Positions 49,213 through 57,827 of a stretch of DNA of 64,000 nucleotides are shown here, in pieces (position 1 is the stretch's first letter; the number at the start of each line of letters is the position of its first letter). Source of the DNA: Lentihominibacter butyricus (GTDB lineage Bacteria; Bacillota; Clostridia; Peptostreptococcales; Anaerovoracaceae); assembly GCF_025567305.1 (NCBI RefSeq), contig NZ_JAOQJP010000002.1, positions 248,001 through 312,000 on the forward strand, written 5' to 3'. The translations under genes were made by a program, and so were the position numbers. The notes beneath the pieces were generated by a model. That model ran no database searches and had not been told where the DNA came from. It worked only from the letters and a program-made list of their open reading frames with translations.

Positions 49213-50580
49213 ATGACAGAAAGTCACAAAATGAAAGATATGCCGGTCAGCAAACTGATGATCCGGATGGGGATCCCGATGATCCTTTCCATGGCACTGC
49301 AGGCGGTGTACAACATCGTGGACAGCGCTTTCGTAGGCAACATGAGAACCGGCAGCGAATCGGCGCTGAATGCGCTTACGCTGGTGTTCCCGGTACAGAT
49401 GCTCATGGTCGCTGCCGGGATCGGAACAGGCGTCGGCGCCAACGCGCTTCTCGCCAGGACGCTCGGGCAGGGGGACAATGCAAAGGCTGCAAAGGTCGCC
49501 GGAAACAGCCTGTTTCTCGGTGTCGTCATCTATGCGGCATGTCTGCTGTTCGGGATCTTCGGCGTGAAAGCATACATTTCTTCGCAGACAGCAGATGCGG
49601 AAGTCCTTGAAATGGGAACGGTCTATCTGAGGATATGCTGCATCCTTTCGTTCGGGATCGTTTTCTTCTCGCTGTTTGAAAAGCTGCTGCAGGCGACCGG
49701 CCGCTCGCTCTACTCCACGATCGGGCAGGTCACGGGAGCAGTGATAAACATCATCCTCGATCCGATCATGATATACGGCCTCGGACCCATTCCTGAAATG
49801 GGTGTCGCGGGCGCTGCGTACGCAACGGTTATCGGCCAGATAGCATCGGCGGTGCTGCTGTTTGCCTTCCATATCAGGCTGAACAAAGAATTCGAGCACG
49901 GCGCGATGTACCTTAAACCCGACGCTGGCATCATCCGCGGGATATATGTGATCGGACTTCCTGCGATCATCGCGCAGGCGCTCATGTCGATCATGGTCTA
50001 TGCGATGAATCTGATCCTCAAATTCGATCCGTCGGCTCAGACGGCATACGGACTGTTTTATAAAGTACAGCAGTTCGTGCTTTTCCTCTCTTTCGGACTG
50101 CGTGACGCGATCACTCCGATCATAGCGTTCGCACACGGGATGGGCAACAAGGAAAGGATCCGCAGCGGCATCAGATGCGGTCTTTTATATACAGCCGTAC
50201 TGATGGTGATCGGGGTCATCATCACAGAGATCTTCCCTGGAGCGTTCGCCTCGCTGTTCAACGCCGGACAATCGCGGGAATATTTCATCAGCGCGATGCA
50301 TATCATTTCAATCAGCTTTATTTTCGCGGGAATCAATGTAGCTTTTCAGGGAATCTATCAGGCGCTGGGCCGCGGTATGGAATCGCTTGTCATCTCACTC
50401 TTGAGGCAACTCGTCATCATACTGCCGCTGGCAGGGGTGTTCTCCATATTCGTCAGGAACGGCCAGGCGGATGCCACACTGATCTGGTGGTCGTTCCCAA
50501 TCACCGAATTCCTGGCTTGCGCAGTCGGGTATGTATTTTTGAAGAGGATAACGAAACGAGAGCTCTGTGTTTTGGATTGA
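49213..50580 (+). CDS. MATE family efflux transporter
   Basis: 455 residues, twelve predicted helices in two six-helix halves, the usual size for Na+/H+-coupled multidrug exporters of the MATE/NorM-DinF group. Family segments: MPVSKLMIRMGIPMILSMALQAVYNIVDSAFVG (as MGIPMILSMALQAVYNIVD), GANALLARTLGQGDNAKA, LLQATGRSLYSTIGQVTGAVINIILDPI (as LLQATGRS, NIILDPIMIYG) and FQGIYQALGRGM. The start at 49213 with GGAGG is preferred over in-frame Met codons upstream, because those lie in the leader hairpin. Expression is probably controlled by the two-hairpin leader. Confidence 0.92.
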   Translation: MTESHKMKDMPVSKLMIRMGIPMILSMALQAVYNIVDSAFVGNMRTGSESALNALTLVFPVQMLMVAAGIGTGVGANALLARTLGQGDNAKAAKVAGNSLFLGVVIYAACLLFGIFGVKAYISSQTADAEVLEMGTVYLRICCILSFGIVFFSLFEKLLQATGRSLYSTIGQVTGAVINIILDPIMIYGLGPIPEMGVAGAAYATVIGQIASAVLLFAFHIRLNKEFEHGAMYLKPDAGIIRGIYVIGLPAIIAQALMSIMVYAMNLILKFDPSAQTAYGLFYKVQQFVLFLSFGLRDAITPIIAFAHGMGNKERIRSGIRCGLLYTAVLMVIGVIITEIFPGAFASLFNAGQSREYFISAMHIISISFIFAGINVAFQGIYQALGRGMESLVISLLRQLVIILPLAGVFSIFVRNGQADATLIWWSFPITEFLACAVGYVFLKRITKRELCVLD

Positions 50581-50653
50581 CGGGCAGTCGGTAATGGATA
50601 CTGGCCGCGGTGTGTTCACAGCCTGCATGGCGTTCACACGGTCTGCACAGCGA

Positions 50654-50926
50654 TTTCAGCCATAAAGCAGGAAAATCGGGTGTCAATGGCGGAAAAATGG
50701 AAATCATGCACTCCACTATGGCGGCTGCGATCCGCATCGCCAATAAGCAATTATCATTTTTCAGCCATATAACTTGCATCCGGAGGAACTCTGGCTGAAA
50801 TATGGAAATTCATACGAAATCCTAACAAGAGTTGCTTTGTAAGAAAGCACCCCGTCGCTTCTATCAGGCATACGATTTCCAGATTTCAGCCACAGCGCCC
50901 CAAATATCATACGCTTTTGGCTGAAA
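50654..50926. repeat. Motif locus with repeated TTTCAGCCA: lone copy then two inverted pairs
   Basis: TTTCAGCCA at 50654-50662 (lone), 50759-50767 with TGGCTGAAA 50792-50800, and 50884-50892 with TGGCTGAAA 50918-50926. All five copies are perfect 9-mers. Loops are 24-25 nt. It lies between convergent MATE and panC genes; no gene is supported in 50581-51234. Confidence 0.7.
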
Positions 50927-51111
50927 CAGCTGCGACAAACTGGACGCGAAAAATCCAGATAAGTCCACAGCAAATATAACGACACATACGAAAGAGAGCT
51001 CCCCCTCCCCCGCGCAAAAATCATAGCTCAAAAGAGAATGCCACAAGAAATCAGCGCCTACAATAGAATGCCATACAAAAAACAAAACTCAAAATACGCT
51101 ACACAAATCAA

Positions 51112-51161
51112 GGGCAGCGGAATCAACGACTCAAAATCACCAATCGTTGACTCCGCTGCCC
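51112..51161. terminator. Long hairpin between MATE and panC
   Basis: GGGCAGCGGA and TCAACGA pair with TCGTTGA and TCCGCTGCCC, about 17 bp with one mismatch. No strong T-run follows on either strand, so its role as terminator is uncertain. Confidence 0.5.
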
Positions 51162-51179
51162 TCTCATAACACAAAAACA

Positions 51180-51205
51180 GGGAAATATCGTTTCCGATAT
51201 TTCCC
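51180..51205 (-). terminator. Terminator of the panGBC operon
   Basis: GGGAAATATCG pairs with CGATATTTCCC around a 4-nt loop. On the minus strand TGTTTTTGTG follows. It is 30 bp after the panC stop and belongs to the hairpin family at 5305 and 36761. Confidence 0.7.
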
Positions 51206-51234
51206 CACATCATACAAAATACGAATAACAAGCT

Positions 51235-52095
51235 CTATAAAGTAAAATTGTCGATAAGCCTTGTCTTTCCGATATATACCGCCATCGCGACCAGATCGCC
51301 TGACTTGAGGACATCTTTCGGCATCAGCGTCAAACCGTCGACTGCTTCGATGTAGTCGATCTTTGCCAGCGGTTCTGCCGCAACGATCGCAGTCATGATA
51401 TCCTTTATCTCACCGGCAGGCACGCCTTCGCCCTCACAGTCAAATTCCTCTTCGATCGCCTTTTCCGCAGCCTTTATAGAACGACTGAGTACCAGTGCCG
51501 CCATCCTCTCCTTATCGCTGAGATAAGAATTCCTGCTGGACTTTGCAAGCCCGTCAGCCTCGCGGACGATCGGACACCCCACGATCTCTATATCGAAATT
51601 CATATCTCTTACCATCTGCCTGATGACCGCCAGCTGCTGCGCGTCTTTCTGTCCGAAATACGCTCTGTCCGGCGTCACGATATTGAAAAGCTTGCTGACT
51701 ACCGTGCAGACGCCGCGGAAATGTCCCGGTCTGCTCTTGCCGCAGAGCTGCTTTGTCATCTCGGTCTCGAGGTTTACATAAGTCCCGAATCCAGGCGGAT
51801 ACATCTCCTCGACTTCCGGATGGAAAACCATGCTGCAACCCTTTTCCTCGAGAAGGCGGCAGTCATGCTCGAAGTCTCTCGGATAGCTGTCGAGATCCTC
51901 GCCGACGCCGAACTGCGTCGGGTTCACGAATACGGATGCCACAACGCGGTCACACTGTGAAACAGCCGCCGCCACCAGCGAGGCATGTCCCTCGTGGAGC
52001 GCGCCCATCGTAGGCACCAGACCCACCGTCAGGCCTTCCGCTTTCCATTTCTTTACCTGTTTTCTCACATCATTTACAGTCGTTGCTATTATCAT
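51235..52095 (-). CDS. panC: Pantothenate synthetase (pantoate-beta-alanine ligase)
   Basis: ATP-dependent joining of pantoate and beta-alanine, last step to pantothenate. 286 residues, typical. VGLVPTMGALHEGHASLV carries the HxGH nucleotidyl-transferase motif, followed by VNPTQFGVGEDLDSYPRD and YFGQKDAQQLAVIRQMVRDM (as YFGQKDAQQLAVI). KSSRNSYLS is the KMSKS-like segment. The start at 52095 has GGAG 6 nt upstream. A 224-bp gap separates it from panB, with no second promoter recognised. Confidence 0.96.
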   Translation of the reverse strand: MIIATTVNDVRKQVKKWKAEGLTVGLVPTMGALHEGHASLVAAAVSQCDRVVASVFVNPTQFGVGEDLDSYPRDFEHDCRLLEEKGCSMVFHPEVEEMYPPGFGTYVNLETEMTKQLCGKSRPGHFRGVCTVVSKLFNIVTPDRAYFGQKDAQQLAVIRQMVRDMNFDIEIVGCPIVREADGLAKSSRNSYLSDKERMAALVLSRSIKAAEKAIEEEFDCEGEGVPAGEIKDIMTAIVAAEPLAKIDYIEAVDGLTLMPKDVLKSGDLVAMAVYIGKTRLIDNFTL

Positions 52096-52319
52096 ACTGA
52101 TCTCCAATCTTACACTTTTTACATCTGTGATGCCGGGGCATGGCCGACGCCCAGAGGAGCCGCGCCATCAATGTGCACCGCGCATCGGTCGCAGGCAGCT
52201 GCGGGCGCCGCATAACGCGCCGGGTGAAATCGGGTGCTGCCCGGCCGGCCCGCCTAAATGCGAATGCATGCACTCTGCCGGGAATCCGGACGTCGCCAGT
52301 CTACACTCGCACGCTGCGC

Positions 52320-53153
52320 CTATTTATCCTTTAACTTCTCTATTATATCATCGTCTATCTTAAAACCATGCGCCTCCGTCGGGAACACTCCCTCCTTGAC
52401 TTCGCGGTCATAATCTTTGAACGCCTTGACCATAGTCTCGCCGACATTTGCAAAATGCTTTACGAATTTAGGCACATAGTCTGTGAACAGACCCAGCATA
52501 TCCTGCCATACGAGCACCTGGCCGTCGCAACCTTCGCCTGCGCCGATGCCGATAGTCGGGATCATCAGCTTTTCGCTGATCAGTGCAGCCAGCTTTGACG
52601 GAACACATTCCATCACCACTGCAAAAGCGCCGGCCTCCTGAACGTCGTACGCATCCTGAAGGATCTGGGCTGCCGCTTCCTCGCTCTTGCCCTGCACCTT
52701 GAATCCGCCGAACGCGTTCACCGACTGCGGAGTCATTCCGATATGCGCGACTACCGGGATGCCTGCATCCGTGATCGCCCTGATATGCTCCGTAACAGCC
52801 GCCCCGCCTTCGAGCTTGACAGCGTTCGCACCTGTTTCCTTGATAAGTCTTCCTGCGTTCACGACAGCGTCATATACTGACGGCTGATATGACATGAACG
52901 GCATGTCCATAACGACAAATGTATTTTCAACACCTCTGACTACTGCTGCTCCGTGGTGGATCATATCCTCCATCGTCACCGACAACGTGTCCTTGTATCC
53001 CAGCATGGTATTTCCCAGGGAATCCCCTACCAGTATCATGTTGATTTCGGAAGCTTCCATGAGCTTTGCCGTAGAGTAATCATAGCATGTTAGCATCGAT
53101 ATTTTCTCGCCATCCTGCTTCATTTTCAATAAGCTTGCAACAGTGTTCTTCAT
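52320..53153 (-). CDS. panB: Ketopantoate hydroxymethyltransferase
   Basis: Transfers a hydroxymethyl group from methylene-THF to 2-oxoisovalerate. 277 residues. MLTCYDYSTAKLMEAS, the metal-binding VGDSLGNTMLGY, MDMPFMSYQ, VKLEGGAAVTEHI, HIGMTPQSVNAFGGFKVQG and the catalytic Glu in VMECVPSKLAALI are all present. Its ATG overlaps the stop of the upstream reductase gene by four bases, so the two are translationally coupled. Confidence 0.97.
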   Translation of the reverse strand: MKNTVASLLKMKQDGEKISMLTCYDYSTAKLMEASEINMILVGDSLGNTMLGYKDTLSVTMEDMIHHGAAVVRGVENTFVVMDMPFMSYQPSVYDAVVNAGRLIKETGANAVKLEGGAAVTEHIRAITDAGIPVVAHIGMTPQSVNAFGGFKVQGKSEEAAAQILQDAYDVQEAGAFAVVMECVPSKLAALISEKLMIPTIGIGAGEGCDGQVLVWQDMLGLFTDYVPKFVKHFANVGETMVKAFKDYDREVKEGVFPTEAHGFKIDDDIIEKLKDK

Positions 53154-54073
53154 TGTTCTTCTCCTTTTCCTAACAGCTGCGACATCTCGGCATAGTCTCT
53201 GTCCGGGTGCCTCTGCTGCGCCATCTTCACGAGTCTGCAGCTGAGCAGCCTGTAAAGTTCTTTTTCGTTTTCATCCTTTAAACATTCGATATGCTTCCTG
53301 ACTGTGCCCGTATCGTTTCTCTCGATAGGTCCGGTCAGACTTGCGGTGGGCCCTGCCTGTGCGATATGCGCCATATTTCCTGTCAGTATCGGCGCAAGTG
53401 CCTTCACGGCTGATTCTTCGGTGAATCCGCATCGCGTCATCAGCTCGATGCTCTGATCGATGAGTCCGCAGACGAGATTGCTCGCGATCGCCGCTGCACA
53501 GTGATAAGTCGTTTTATCGTCTCCGTTTATGATGCTCGTCGGATTGCCCATCAGCTCGAGATCCTCTCTCAGATTCAGAAATTGCCTGCTGTGCTCTCCG
53601 TTTCTGCCGCCTTCCAGAGTAAAAAAAACACCCGTCAGTTCTTTGTAAGCATTGTATTTATCGCTTACTGCGAACAGCGGATGGATAGAATATCCGAACG
53701 CACCTGTCTCTTCGATGCCGTGGAATGCATCTGCGGAAGACATCGCGCCACTACAGTGACATATCGTTTTTCCATTGATATCGTATTCTCTGACCTGCTG
53801 CCAGGTCTCCTGAATACTGCCGTCAGGAACTGTCAGGAAGACAACGTCGCACTCATCTGTCAGATCTCTGATAGTTTCGTATTCTTTCGAATGCGTAAAA
53901 TGTGCCGCTTCTTTTGCTGACGAACTGCTTCGGCTGTAATAGCCTTTTACATTCAGACTGCTCTCCTGCCTCTTGTACGGTTCCTCCGCTCCACCGGTCT
54001 CCTGCGCGTGTTCCACAAAATACCTGCCGAGGCTGCAGCCTACTTTTCCTGCTCCAATAAACCCTATATTCAA
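53150..54073 (-). CDS. panG: Rossmann-DUF2520 reductase, probable PanG-type ketopantoate reductase
   Basis: 307 residues: an N-terminal NAD(P)-binding domain (NIGFIGAGKVGCSLGRYF) and a C-terminal helical DUF2520 domain (YHCAAAIASNLVCGLIDQSIEL, as HCAAAIASNLVCGL). This two-domain family includes PanG, a ketopantoate reductase described in Francisella that replaces PanE; that assignment is from memory. Coupling to panB by a 4-bp overlap and the presence of panC downstream strongly support a ketopantoate reductase role. A Lys/Glu/Ser-rich insert at ~22-55 lengthens the first helix-strand connection. Ribosome site GGAGG. Confidence 0.8.
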   Translation of the reverse strand: MNIGFIGAGKVGCSLGRYFVEHAQETGGAEEPYKRQESSLNVKGYYSRSSSSAKEAAHFTHSKEYETIRDLTDECDVVFLTVPDGSIQETWQQVREYDINGKTICHCSGAMSSADAFHGIEETGAFGYSIHPLFAVSDKYNAYKELTGVFFTLEGGRNGEHSRQFLNLREDLELMGNPTSIINGDDKTTYHCAAAIASNLVCGLIDQSIELMTRCGFTEESAVKALAPILTGNMAHIAQAGPTASLTGPIERNDTGTVRKHIECLKDENEKELYRLLSCRLVKMAQQRHPDRDYAEMSQLLGKGEEQ

Positions 54074-54362
54074 TTTATCGACCTCCTTAAAATCCTGTTA
54101 AATCTTTTAAGAGCGCCGACTCCCCGTCTCGTTCCTCTCGGATATAAGCGTCCGGCCTGCTGCCGTCCACGGAAAATGAATATGTCAGTTTTTTATTTTA
54201 CTCCGGTATAGTTTCATAAACGAATACCACCCATCCTCACATAGGATACCATAATGCCGGATCGAAGAAAAGAAAATTTTGAGAAAACCGGGGATGTTTT
54301 AGGTGATGTTTCAGCATATTTCAGACCGGCTGATCAGGAGGCTTGCTGATCAGGAAATCATC
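54074..54362. other. Region upstream of panG, promoter not resolved
   Basis: Must contain the panG promoter and the end of the surface protein transcript. A TTCGTT-18-TAAAAT pair on the minus strand near 54195-54225 is weak. No gene is supported. Confidence 0.35.
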
Positions 54363-54401
54363 AAAAAAAGGGCGGCTGAAAAATGATATCTCCAGCCACC
54401 C
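54363..54401 (-). terminator. Terminator of the surface protein gene
   Basis: Minus-strand GGGTGGCTG pairs with CAGCCGCCC, followed by seven T. It is 25 bp after the stop at 54426. Confidence 0.85.
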
Positions 54402-54425
54402 GTTTACTGTCAGTGTCATGCCAGG

Positions 54426-56066
54426 TTATTCAGATCTTTTCTTTCTGCCGTAAAGCACGATCCCGGCAGCAGTCAGCATGCTTATAGCCAGCAGGGCTGC
54501 CCATAATGCCGGATCACTGTTATCCCCGGTATTTGAACTGCCTCCCGTCTGTCCCGATGTATCAGGAGCCGCATTATTTGTATATGTATTCACAAATACC
54601 ATGCTGTCTACTGCTGTTTCTTGTACGTGTACATAGTGATCTCCGTTTTCAGAGCTTCGCTTCTCCGCAGGGAACAGTTCGAAGCTGCTTCCTGTGCCGA
54701 TAAAATGGAAAACAGCGTGGTAAACAGCATCCGAATATGTCCAGCCTGCACTGCCTGTATTCTTTTCACGGATATAGAATCCCTCACTGATCATCTCTTC
54801 GACCTGTGAAGCAGGACCTGTTATCATGATCTTGCCTTTGTAGTCGCCTGCACCGCCGGTTTCCACTTTCGCAGTTACAGTAACATCCTTATATCCTTCA
54901 GTATTGCCATTGCCTATATCAAAGATCTCGAATTCAAAAGTCTGCTTGCCGGGAGCAACACTGCCGCCCTGCTTGACAGTCTTGACGAACGGCATCTCGA
55001 TCGTAGTAACAGCTTCCTGTGTTACAAAATGCACGTTTTTATACAAGTTAAAGAATTGTGTACCGCTTGAAAGGAGATCGATTTCCGTACCTTCTGAATC
55101 AACTGCTTTCGCAAAGCTGAGCTGATATCCCCCTGAAATTTCAGGGTTGTTGAAAAGCGCAGGGATATTCTCCGTATTGCTGTTTTTGGCATCAATATCA
55201 GCAGCTTCGACCGTAAAAAGAGAACCATCCGGACAGCCGGAAGGATATGCTCCGTCAAGCTTGAGTTTTGCACCGCCTTTGACAGTCAAGTTTCCCACAG
55301 CCCATATTGCTGAGTCCTCTGTGGAGACAGCTTTTACCTCGCCGCCATCGATCGTCATATGGCCTGTGGAGAAGAGACCTGGGAACGAGCTTTCGGCTTT
55401 AAGCTTTGAGCCGCTTATTATAATAATTCCGCCGGTTTCACCGCTGACTTTACGGATAAATGCCGCATTGCAAGACTCCCCGGTCGCCTGCAGCACGACA
55501 TCGCTGTTGTTTGTAACGCTTAATCCGCAGGCATCTATTCCGGCATTCAGTGCTTTAGAATCTAATTTTGCTCCATCTATCTCGACTGATTCGTCTGAAG
55601 CTATCCCTACGCCCTTATCAGCTTTGATCTCAACATCTGCATTATCGGAGATCCTGACATTGCCCGCTACGGAAATACCGTCAAAATATTCTCCGCCTGC
55701 AGTGACTGACAATTTCCCGCTGCCGGTGATTTTAACATCTGAACTCGCTATGATGCCGCCGCCTTCCTTCAGATCGATACTGTTCGTACCTGATAATGCT
55801 ATATTCAGGTTCGTATTTCCAGTCATTATGATCCCATAATTATTATTAGTCCCACCTTTTGTAATGGCAGCATCGTTCAGCGTCAGGGTCGCTGTGTCGG
55901 GGTCATAAGTCGCAGTTCCATCACCACACTTAATGGAAAGCTTTTCACTCGTAAACGGCTCTCCGTTTACATACAGACCATAGCCTGTATCTGCAAATAC
56001 GGTGGCTGGGATCAAAGCGATCACCATTATGAGCCCGAACAAAATACTCAAACTTCGCTTTTTCAT
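54426..56066 (-). CDS. Cell-wall-anchored surface protein with repetitive beta-helix-like region
   Basis: 546 residues, secreted. Signal peptide at 1-26 (KKRSLSILFGLIMVIALIPATVFA). Residues ~30-300 consist of ~20-residue imperfect repeats (DVKITGSGKLSVTAGG, NVRISDNADVEIKADKG, NLTVKGGAKLKLDG), a pattern of right-handed beta-helix or carbohydrate-binding (Cthe_2159-like) proteins. Residues ~355-470 resemble an FctA/Spy0128-type pilin domain (EMPFVKTVKQ then QTFEFEIFDI) that may form an isopeptide bond. The tail has an SNTGDNS sortase-type motif, a membrane helix and RKKRSE. No sortase is in the window. Probably an adhesin. Confidence 0.8.
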   Translation of the reverse strand: MKKRSLSILFGLIMVIALIPATVFADTGYGLYVNGEPFTSEKLSIKCGDGTATYDPDTATLTLNDAAITKGGTNNNYGIIMTGNTNLNIALSGTNSIDLKEGGGIIASSDVKITGSGKLSVTAGGEYFDGISVAGNVRISDNADVEIKADKGVGIASDESVEIDGAKLDSKALNAGIDACGLSVTNNSDVVLQATGESCNAAFIRKVSGETGGIIIISGSKLKAESSFPGLFSTGHMTIDGGEVKAVSTEDSAIWAVGNLTVKGGAKLKLDGAYPSGCPDGSLFTVEAADIDAKNSNTENIPALFNNPEISGGYQLSFAKAVDSEGTEIDLLSSGTQFFNLYKNVHFVTQEAVTTIEMPFVKTVKQGGSVAPGKQTFEFEIFDIGNGNTEGYKDVTVTAKVETGGAGDYKGKIMITGPASQVEEMISEGFYIREKNTGSAGWTYSDAVYHAVFHFIGTGSSFELFPAEKRSSENGDHYVHVQETAVDSMVFVNTYTNNAAPDTSGQTGGSSNTGDNSDPALWAALLAISMLTAAGIVLYGRKKRSE

Positions 56067-56158
56067 TTCATCGTTCCTCCTTTAGAATGGGAGTGTTTCA
56101 TTTTGAAATATCACTACATACCGGCCCGCCACAGGAGGGGGGTGTTCCAGTTTATGCT

Positions 56159-56187
56159 ATTATACGTGATTATTCGATCCGATTCAA
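56159..56187 (-). promoter_or_regulatory. Promoter of the surface protein gene
   Basis: Minus-strand TTGAAT (56182-56187), 17-bp spacer, TATAAT (56159-56164), ~90 bp upstream of the ATG. Confidence 0.75.
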
Positions 56188-56320
56188 CAGCTTATTCTAA
56201 AATAAGTTTTTGTTTTATTCAAAAACATTCTCATCTTCTGGTGTATACTGAGAAACTTTTGCTTTTCAGGGTCCTGTATCTCCGATCCAGGTGAAAACTT
56301 CGCTTTTCCGCAGCACAGCA

Positions 56321-56380
56321 AAGCCGCGGTCAAAGACCGCGGCTTGTCATGCCGCAGGACTCCGGGAACGGAGTCCTGCG
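56321..56380 (-). terminator. Double hairpin ending the decarboxylase operon
   Basis: CGCAGGACTCCG with CGGAGTCCTGCG (56353-56380, loop GGAA) and AAGCCGCGGTC with GACCGCGGCTT (56321-56345, loop AAA), both perfect. On the minus strand they follow the decarboxylase stop by 16 and 51 bp; the second ends in CTTT. Confidence 0.75.
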
Positions 56381-56396
56381 ATGTCTGGCAGGCAGT

Positions 56397-57806
56397 TTAC
56401 CTGCCGACCAGAACCTCTCCTCTGTCATTCACGCCGATGACTTTCTCCCCGTCATCGCGCAGCGCGCCGATATATCTCACGATATCGGCAGTGATCTCCT
56501 CGCCCGGGCAGACGAACGGGATGCCCGGCGGGTACGGGATGATCGAACCCGCGCAGATACGACCTTCTGCGCTTTCCAGCTTCACAAACTCCTTCTCCAT
56601 CGGCACCTCGCAAAGTCTGCCGGCTGCCGGGATGCTGTACGCCTTGCGCTTTGCAGCATCAGCCGCCTCGGTATCAGGCCCCTGCGCCGCGATCTCCCTG
56701 AGTGCCGCAAGTGTACGCTCCATATCATCCCGGGTATTGCCGATGCCCGTCATCAGCATCAGTATATCGCCCGTGTACAGCTCAGCGAAGATGCCCTTCT
56801 CCATGAGCAGCTGCTCCAGTTTCGCTCCGTCTATCCCCAGCGCACCCATATCGAGATTTATCTTGGTGATGTCCATGTTGTCCGCTTCCATTATTCGCAG
56901 CCCTTTTATCTTCTTTGCTTCTTCGTAAAAGTAAGCAAGATCGTCTCTCCACTCCTTCATGACCTCCGGGCCGTGATCTGTCAGCAGATCTGCATTCATA
57001 TCGAGAAATCCCATCAGGATGTACGAAGGACTCGTGCTCTGGATCGCCTGCAGCTTGTCTTCCAGCACATACCTGTCGACCAGCTCCGAATTCAGGTTGA
57101 GCACCGCGCTCTGAGTCAGTGATGCCAGCGTCTTGTGTATGCTGTTTATCACGATGTCCGCCCCGCAGTCCTCTGCCGCCTTTGCCATACCTTCTCCGCA
57201 CCCGAACTTGTGGAAAAACTTCAGGTGTGCTCCGTGCGCCTGATCCACGATCAGCACTTTGCCCGCATCGTGAGCGATCTTCGCGATGCTGCTGATGTCG
57301 CTGCAGATCCCGTAATAGTTCGGACTCGGCAGTATCACCGCTTCAGCCTCGGGATTCTCTCTGATGCAGCGCTCGATCTCCTCCGGCGCTACAGCTCCCA
57401 GTATCCCGTGCTCCTCTATCAGCTCCGGCTGCGCGTACACCGGCCTGATACCGCCCAGCGTCAGCGCATTGAACACTGACTTGTGGCAGTTTCGCGCCAT
57501 GATCAGCTTGCCGCCCGGCTTTACCGACGCCAGTATAGCAGCTATGATCCCGCCGCTGGTCCCGTTTATCTGCAGATATGAATGCTGTACATCATACAAG
57601 CGGCTGTATTTCTGCTGTGCTTCCATGATGATGCCTTCTGCCTGGAACAGATTGTCGGCGCCCGGTATCTCGGTGATATCACAGTCCACGAAATTGTCGA
57701 GGAAATCCCCGTAGCCGTACTTTCTGAAAATAGCAGATCCCTTGTGTCCCGGCATATGAAAAGACGCCGGTTTCTCACTTGCATGCTGTAACAAAAATTC
57801 TCTCAT
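56397..57806 (-). CDS. Orn/Lys/Arg decarboxylase family, SpeA/YaaO-type
   Basis: 469-residue fold-type I PLP decarboxylase of basic amino acids, in the short form without the N-terminal receiver-like wing domain. PASFHMPGHKGSAIF opens the protein. NGTSGGIIAAILA binds PLP phosphate, LIVDQAHGAHLKFF stacks on PLP, and INSIHKTLASLTQSAVL contains the PLP Lys. IPYPPGIPFVCPGE is the C-terminal family segment. It may make agmatine, cadaverine or putrescine; residues do not allow a choice. It lies downstream of a cyclase-family gene and an APC permease on the same strand. Confidence 0.9.
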   Translation of the reverse strand: MREFLLQHASEKPASFHMPGHKGSAIFRKYGYGDFLDNFVDCDITEIPGADNLFQAEGIIMEAQQKYSRLYDVQHSYLQINGTSGGIIAAILASVKPGGKLIMARNCHKSVFNALTLGGIRPVYAQPELIEEHGILGAVAPEEIERCIRENPEAEAVILPSPNYYGICSDISSIAKIAHDAGKVLIVDQAHGAHLKFFHKFGCGEGMAKAAEDCGADIVINSIHKTLASLTQSAVLNLNSELVDRYVLEDKLQAIQSTSPSYILMGFLDMNADLLTDHGPEVMKEWRDDLAYFYEEAKKIKGLRIMEADNMDITKINLDMGALGIDGAKLEQLLMEKGIFAELYTGDILMLMTGIGNTRDDMERTLAALREIAAQGPDTEAADAAKRKAYSIPAAGRLCEVPMEKEFVKLESAEGRICAGSIIPYPPGIPFVCPGEEITADIVRYIGALRDDGEKVIGVNDRGEVLVGR

Positions 57807-57827
57807 CGTATTACTCCTAAAATTCTC

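Noticed and set aside
48886..50136. 416-residue minus-strand ORF
   Set aside because: Antisense shadow of the MATE gene; composition is Arg/His/Asp-rich with no domain, and it runs through the leader hairpins.
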